A stretch of 64,000 nt of DNA. Origin: Cryoendolithus antarcticus (taxonomy: Eukaryota; Ascomycota; Dothideomycetes; Cladosporiales; Cladosporiaceae). Each line of letters opens with the position of its first letter. The first letter of the stretch is position 1. The stretch lies in NCBI GenBank assembly GCA_002077065.1, contig NAJO01000017.1, forward strand, positions 806,001 through 870,000, given 5' to 3'. The position numbers were made by a program, and so were the translations under genes. The notes below the pieces were generated by a model, which ran no database searches, was not told where the DNA came from, and saw nothing but the letters and a program-made list of their open reading frames with translations. Of this stretch, positions 60,949 through 64,000 are shown piece by piece.

Positions 60949-62610
60949 TCAACCCTGCCCTGCATGACCACCGCGAGGACCACCACCGTTCGGAGTGCCT
61001 CGATACCCCTCCCGGAAGCCAGCGCGGGGGCCACGACCGTTCGGCGCGCCCCCTTGCTGACCATGGAAGCCACGACCGTTCGGCGTGTTTCCCCTCTGTC
61101 TATAACCTCCACGACCTCCGTACCCAGCTCGCTGCCCACCACGACCACGTCCACCTCGCGCCACACGACCACCACGTCCATCTTGCGTGTGCGCGAAATA
61201 TCCAGCCCGCCCGACGTCATGGGCTGCAGCTGCAGCAGCTTGCCATGCTTGGGCTGCTGCTGGCAGCTGGACCACCGGTGCCGGTGGAACGACTGCAGGA
61301 TTTGCAGGCGGCGCGATGTTCGGCAGCTGCGGGAAGTTCGATCCCGGTTGTCCTTGTGGTGTAACTCTCGGTTCCGAAGTTACTGCAGGCGATGGAGTTG
61401 CCCGTACGGGCGCAATTGGAGCGACTTGAGTTAGTGCTGACGATGTCGCTGGAGGTGCGCTTGCCACCAATTGCTTGAAGCCTTGGAAGGCGGAGCTGTG
61501 CTCAATACCAGGCGCGGCAAGTTGCAGCAGGTCCAAGATTGCGTTGTTGCTGGACTGCTGTGCCGGAGGTGCCATCATAGCGTTCGCTGATGGCGCCGAC
61601 GCCGGCGGGAGGGCGACCGATGCTACTGGTACGTTCGTCCCAGAAGCATGTGCAGGCGCCACGAGACCACCGTTCGCGTTCGCGGGTGGCATCGTGGAGG
61701 CTCGGCCGCGAAATTCGTGCATATCTGGCAAGTGATTGCAGTTGCACATGTCGCACCAAGACATCAGCTGAGTGGCCTGTCGAGGTGCAGGAGCCGTGGT
61801 CTGCGCCCTAGGTGCCGTAAAGTTCGTTCGACCTTTCGGCTTCTTGTTCGTGTTCTCGACCGAGAGCCACGCGTTCTCCTCTTCGCGGTGCCGCTTCTTG
61901 TTCTCCTTCTCCTCCTTCCTCCAAGCCCGATACGTGTCAGGATCCACGTCCCTCAGCATATCCAAGGCCGCGTTCTTCTTCGCCAGCTCCGGAATGCAAT
62001 TGCCAGCGTGCGGCTTCCTACACGTCTTGCATCGCGGCTTGCCCTGCGCTACCCATTCCTCGTACGAGGTTGGCGCGTCAGGCATAACCTCATCTTGCCA
62101 ATTCTCGATGATCTGCCGATCATGGGCATCCTCCGCCGCTTTTGCTGCTGCTGCTGCTCCGTCAGTCGCAGCAAACCTTGCCTGAGCTTCTGCCACAAGA
62201 TCTGGAGCCTCTCCATCGTTCGATGTCTGCTCCGCCCACCCGGCCTTCGCGTGAGCATCTTGCACGCCAGTTATGGCTGCAATGAAACGAGGAGTGGGGG
62301 TATTTAGACGTAGGCTTCCCTCGTCCTCACCCATTACACTACCGACGTAGCTGTCCTCCGGAGCATCCTTCTCATCTATCATCCACCTTGGGGTCGTACG
62401 GCCCTCAGGGATGGTATGCTCGTCGTCGTCCCGGTCGTTCGACCCGCGGACAGTCTCTTGATCCCCGTGGTTTGAGTCGTTCGACTCGAGCACGGTATCT
62501 TGCTCAGTGGCCAATGCCGCAAAGCGATTCTCCCCCAAGCTCGTCACCTCCTCAGGCCCAGAAGCCAGCCGAAGAGGCAAAGCCCGCTCACCGTCCGAGC
62601 TACCCGCCAT
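60949..62610 (-). CDS. RGG-box protein with two Cys/His clusters
   Basis: 553 residues from the ATG at 62608-62610; the open frame extends upstream without another ATG. The amino third is acidic. Near residues 200-211 a C-x2-C-x3-H-x3-C cluster (CKTCRKPHAGNC) and near 310 a second cluster (CDMCNCNHLPDMH) look like metal-binding knuckles. Between them is a charged helix (YRAWRKEEKENKKRHREEE) and a nuclear-type basic KKPKGR. A Pro/Ala/Val-rich stretch then leads to a carboxyl RGG domain (GGRVARGGRGRGGQRAGYGG) with three [TA]PNG[RG]G repeats. RNA or nucleic-acid binding is likely. The knuckles recall retroelement Gag proteins but no capsid-like block is evident. I do not know the family. Confidence 0.65.
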   Translation of the reverse strand: MAGSSDGERALPLRLASGPEEVTSLGENRFAALATEQDTVLESNDSNHGDQETVRGSNDRDDDEHTIPEGRTTPRWMIDEKDAPEDSYVGSVMGEDEGSLRLNTPTPRFIAAITGVQDAHAKAGWAEQTSNDGEAPDLVAEAQARFAATDGAAAAAKAAEDAHDRQIIENWQDEVMPDAPTSYEEWVAQGKPRCKTCRKPHAGNCIPELAKKNAALDMLRDVDPDTYRAWRKEEKENKKRHREEENAWLSVENTNKKPKGRTNFTAPRAQTTAPAPRQATQLMSWCDMCNCNHLPDMHEFRGRASTMPPANANGGLVAPAHASGTNVPVASVALPPASAPSANAMMAPPAQQSSNNAILDLLQLAAPGIEHSSAFQGFKQLVASAPPATSSALTQVAPIAPVRATPSPAVTSEPRVTPQGQPGSNFPQLPNIAPPANPAVVPPAPVVQLPAAAQAWQAAAAAAHDVGRAGYFAHTQDGRGGRVARGGRGRGGQRAGYGGRGGYRQRGNTPNGRGFHGQQGGAPNGRGPRAGFREGYRGTPNGGGPRGGHAGQG

Positions 62611-64000
62611 ACTTGTCGTAGATGAATAGAGAAGGGAACTGGCAAAGAGCGCGCGAAAGATGTTCAACGCACGGCAGCCCAGCGGGCGGGCCGGCGGAGC
62701 TCGCCCAGCACCACCGATGGAAGGCGCGACCCAGACGTGCCTTTCTCGCGACTTACCTACTACAGGATATCACGGTCGCTACCAACACCTCGTCCACTCG
62801 CAACCGTGGCTTCGACATCTACAGCGATTCCCTGGACCACTCCTACTTGCACGATCCTGGGTCAACATTGCTTCAGCTTGAGGCCCTTGATATGATATTG
62901 CGCCAATGACTGTCGCCTACCTCTGAACGTACACAGAGACCACAACGCCCGCGACATGCACGCTATAATGTACAGCTTGTCTCGGTTGCATGCGAGTTCC
63001 TGTCGGATGGCTTCGGGCGGTCTGCTCAGAGTCTGTGCTTGATATGAGATTATTCCGCCCGGAGGCGTGGTCGATTCCTGAAAGGCCACAGAGAAGGATG
63101 TTACGCGCGCTGCTCATGATCAGTGTAGAGTGATGTCTATAGTGAAATGTTTACTGCGAGTGTATCAGACTGCCTTTTCATACTTGCACATGTACCCGCC
63201 CATCTCACCGTCCCTCTGCTCCGCAATTTGCTCCGCTCTCGCATACCGTAGTTGTTGCCCAAAGTAGCTCTCTAACCCAGACCGTCTCTTGCCTGAAACT
63301 CTCCCTTCGACGCACCCTACGCACTGATGCCCTTGGTTTCTCTACCCACGTCCTCACAAGCCTGTCCCACAGCCTCAGTGCGCAGCTTTCCTGCGATCTG
63401 AAGTCAACAGCGCGCTCATCGTTGTGCCCTCAGATGACAAGGGTGTCCAATCCTCCGGTCTGCCACCTTCGGCGCATCCTTGCCACAGGACACATGCCAT
63501 GCCACCAGCGTGGAGAAAACTGTAGTAGCACGAGCACACCATGCCGGGCAATAGCGACATGCTACGAGCTATCATCGTTGCGACGAAGCTTGCCTTCGGG
63601 CCAGAGGACGTGGAGTGGTCATGTCGCTGACCCTGACCAGCAGATAGATAACACACCGCTGGACGCAGCAATCGCAGCGACGTCGTCGAGGCCAGAGATA
63701 TCGTTTCAAGTTCAAGATTCAAGGTGCCTGCTATGATACAGTGTTCATTCGCTGGCGCTGTCGTACCTTTCAGAGTGGTAGGTCGGGGACCCGCAGCATG
63801 CTGTTGATGTGGATGACACCTGCTGCGGCTGGTGTATTGGTAGTTGGCCGTGCAGACGATTTTGCCAAATCCTGCGATCGTCCTTCATAGACTTGATCCA
63901 GCGCGGCTGACACATCTATGCTGTCCTACATCAGCAGCAGCGATGAGTATGTTGTATGAGCGGCAAAGCGTCATCAGCTCCATTGCCTGCCCATGGCCAA
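62611..64000. other. 1.4-kb right-end region, no gene recognised
   Basis: Open frames such as 63375-63722 (minus) and 63422-63736 (plus) overlap each other and lack family features; the minus frame begins with TTG. The left part is the promoter of the RGG gene. A gene whose main body lies beyond the window cannot be excluded. Confidence 0.35.

Noticed and set aside
63375..63722. 115-codon minus-strand open frame near the right edge
   Set aside because: Begins with TTG, has no recognisable motif and overlaps an equally long plus-strand frame.
15000..64000. Secondary-metabolite cluster around the P450, methyltransferase and transporters
   Set aside because: These genes are 8-28 kb apart among housekeeping genes and no PKS, NRPS, terpene cyclase or pathway regulator lies nearby.

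Overview
The window is about 64 kb of nuclear DNA from a filamentous ascomycete (Pezizomycotina). Genes are densely packed on both strands. Introns are few and short (about 49-100 nt), with GT..AG ends and CTAAT/CTGAC-type branch sites. Family content is typical of these fungi: a HET-domain gene, palC, a CYP52-type P450, fungal bZIPs with long carboxyl domains and the fungal Erg26. The unnamed proteins look most like those of Dothideomycetes, but that is an impression and could not be tested by search. No tRNA, rRNA, CRISPR or intact transposon was recognised. All exon models below were read by hand from frame continuity, splice signals and family conservation.

Layout. 0-20 kb is mostly housekeeping: the RNA polymerase III subunit Rpc25 (cut by the left edge), a NUFIP1/CCCH zinc-finger protein, an F-box protein, a DHA1-type MFS exporter, a class I methyltransferase, a cysteine-rich hypothetical, proteasome ATPase Rpt1 head-to-head with chaperonin subunit Cct4, an NTF2-like protein, a multipass membrane protein, and palC (ambient-pH signalling) head-to-head with erg26 (sterol C4 demethylation). 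20-33 kb looks more accessory: a HET-domain gene divergent from a coiled-coil/single-TM protein, a broken membrane-protein gene, a large single-pass surface-type protein, a five-exon bZIP gene, an acidic hypothetical, and an unresolved gene with three diverged copies of a D-x(8)-L-x-NG-[ED]-R-V-x-Y unit.

33-46.5 kb holds a PlsC-type lysophospholipid acyltransferase, a CYP52-type P450 with six introns, a low-complexity protein, a Rad53/Chk2-family kinase with FHA-like domains at both ends, and mitochondrial ribosomal protein bL21m divergent from the 60S biogenesis factor Nsa2. 46.5-64 kb holds a bZIP with a hydrophobic segment beyond its zipper, an anion:cation-symporter MFS, an APC amino-acid/GABA-type permease, a PX/DUF3818 protein of the Lec1 type, RPS15 (five exons, one of 19 nt) and an RGG-rich protein with two Cys/His clusters.

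Functional links are by process, not operon. Head-to-head pairs (Rpc25/CCCH, Rpt1/Cct4, palC/erg26, HET/coiled-coil, bL21m/Nsa2) share intergenic regions of 0.19-0.44 kb and may be co-regulated. The best novelty candidates are the NG-R-V-Y repeat gene, the HET/coiled-coil-TM pair beside a decayed membrane gene, and the possibly membrane-tethered bZIP.
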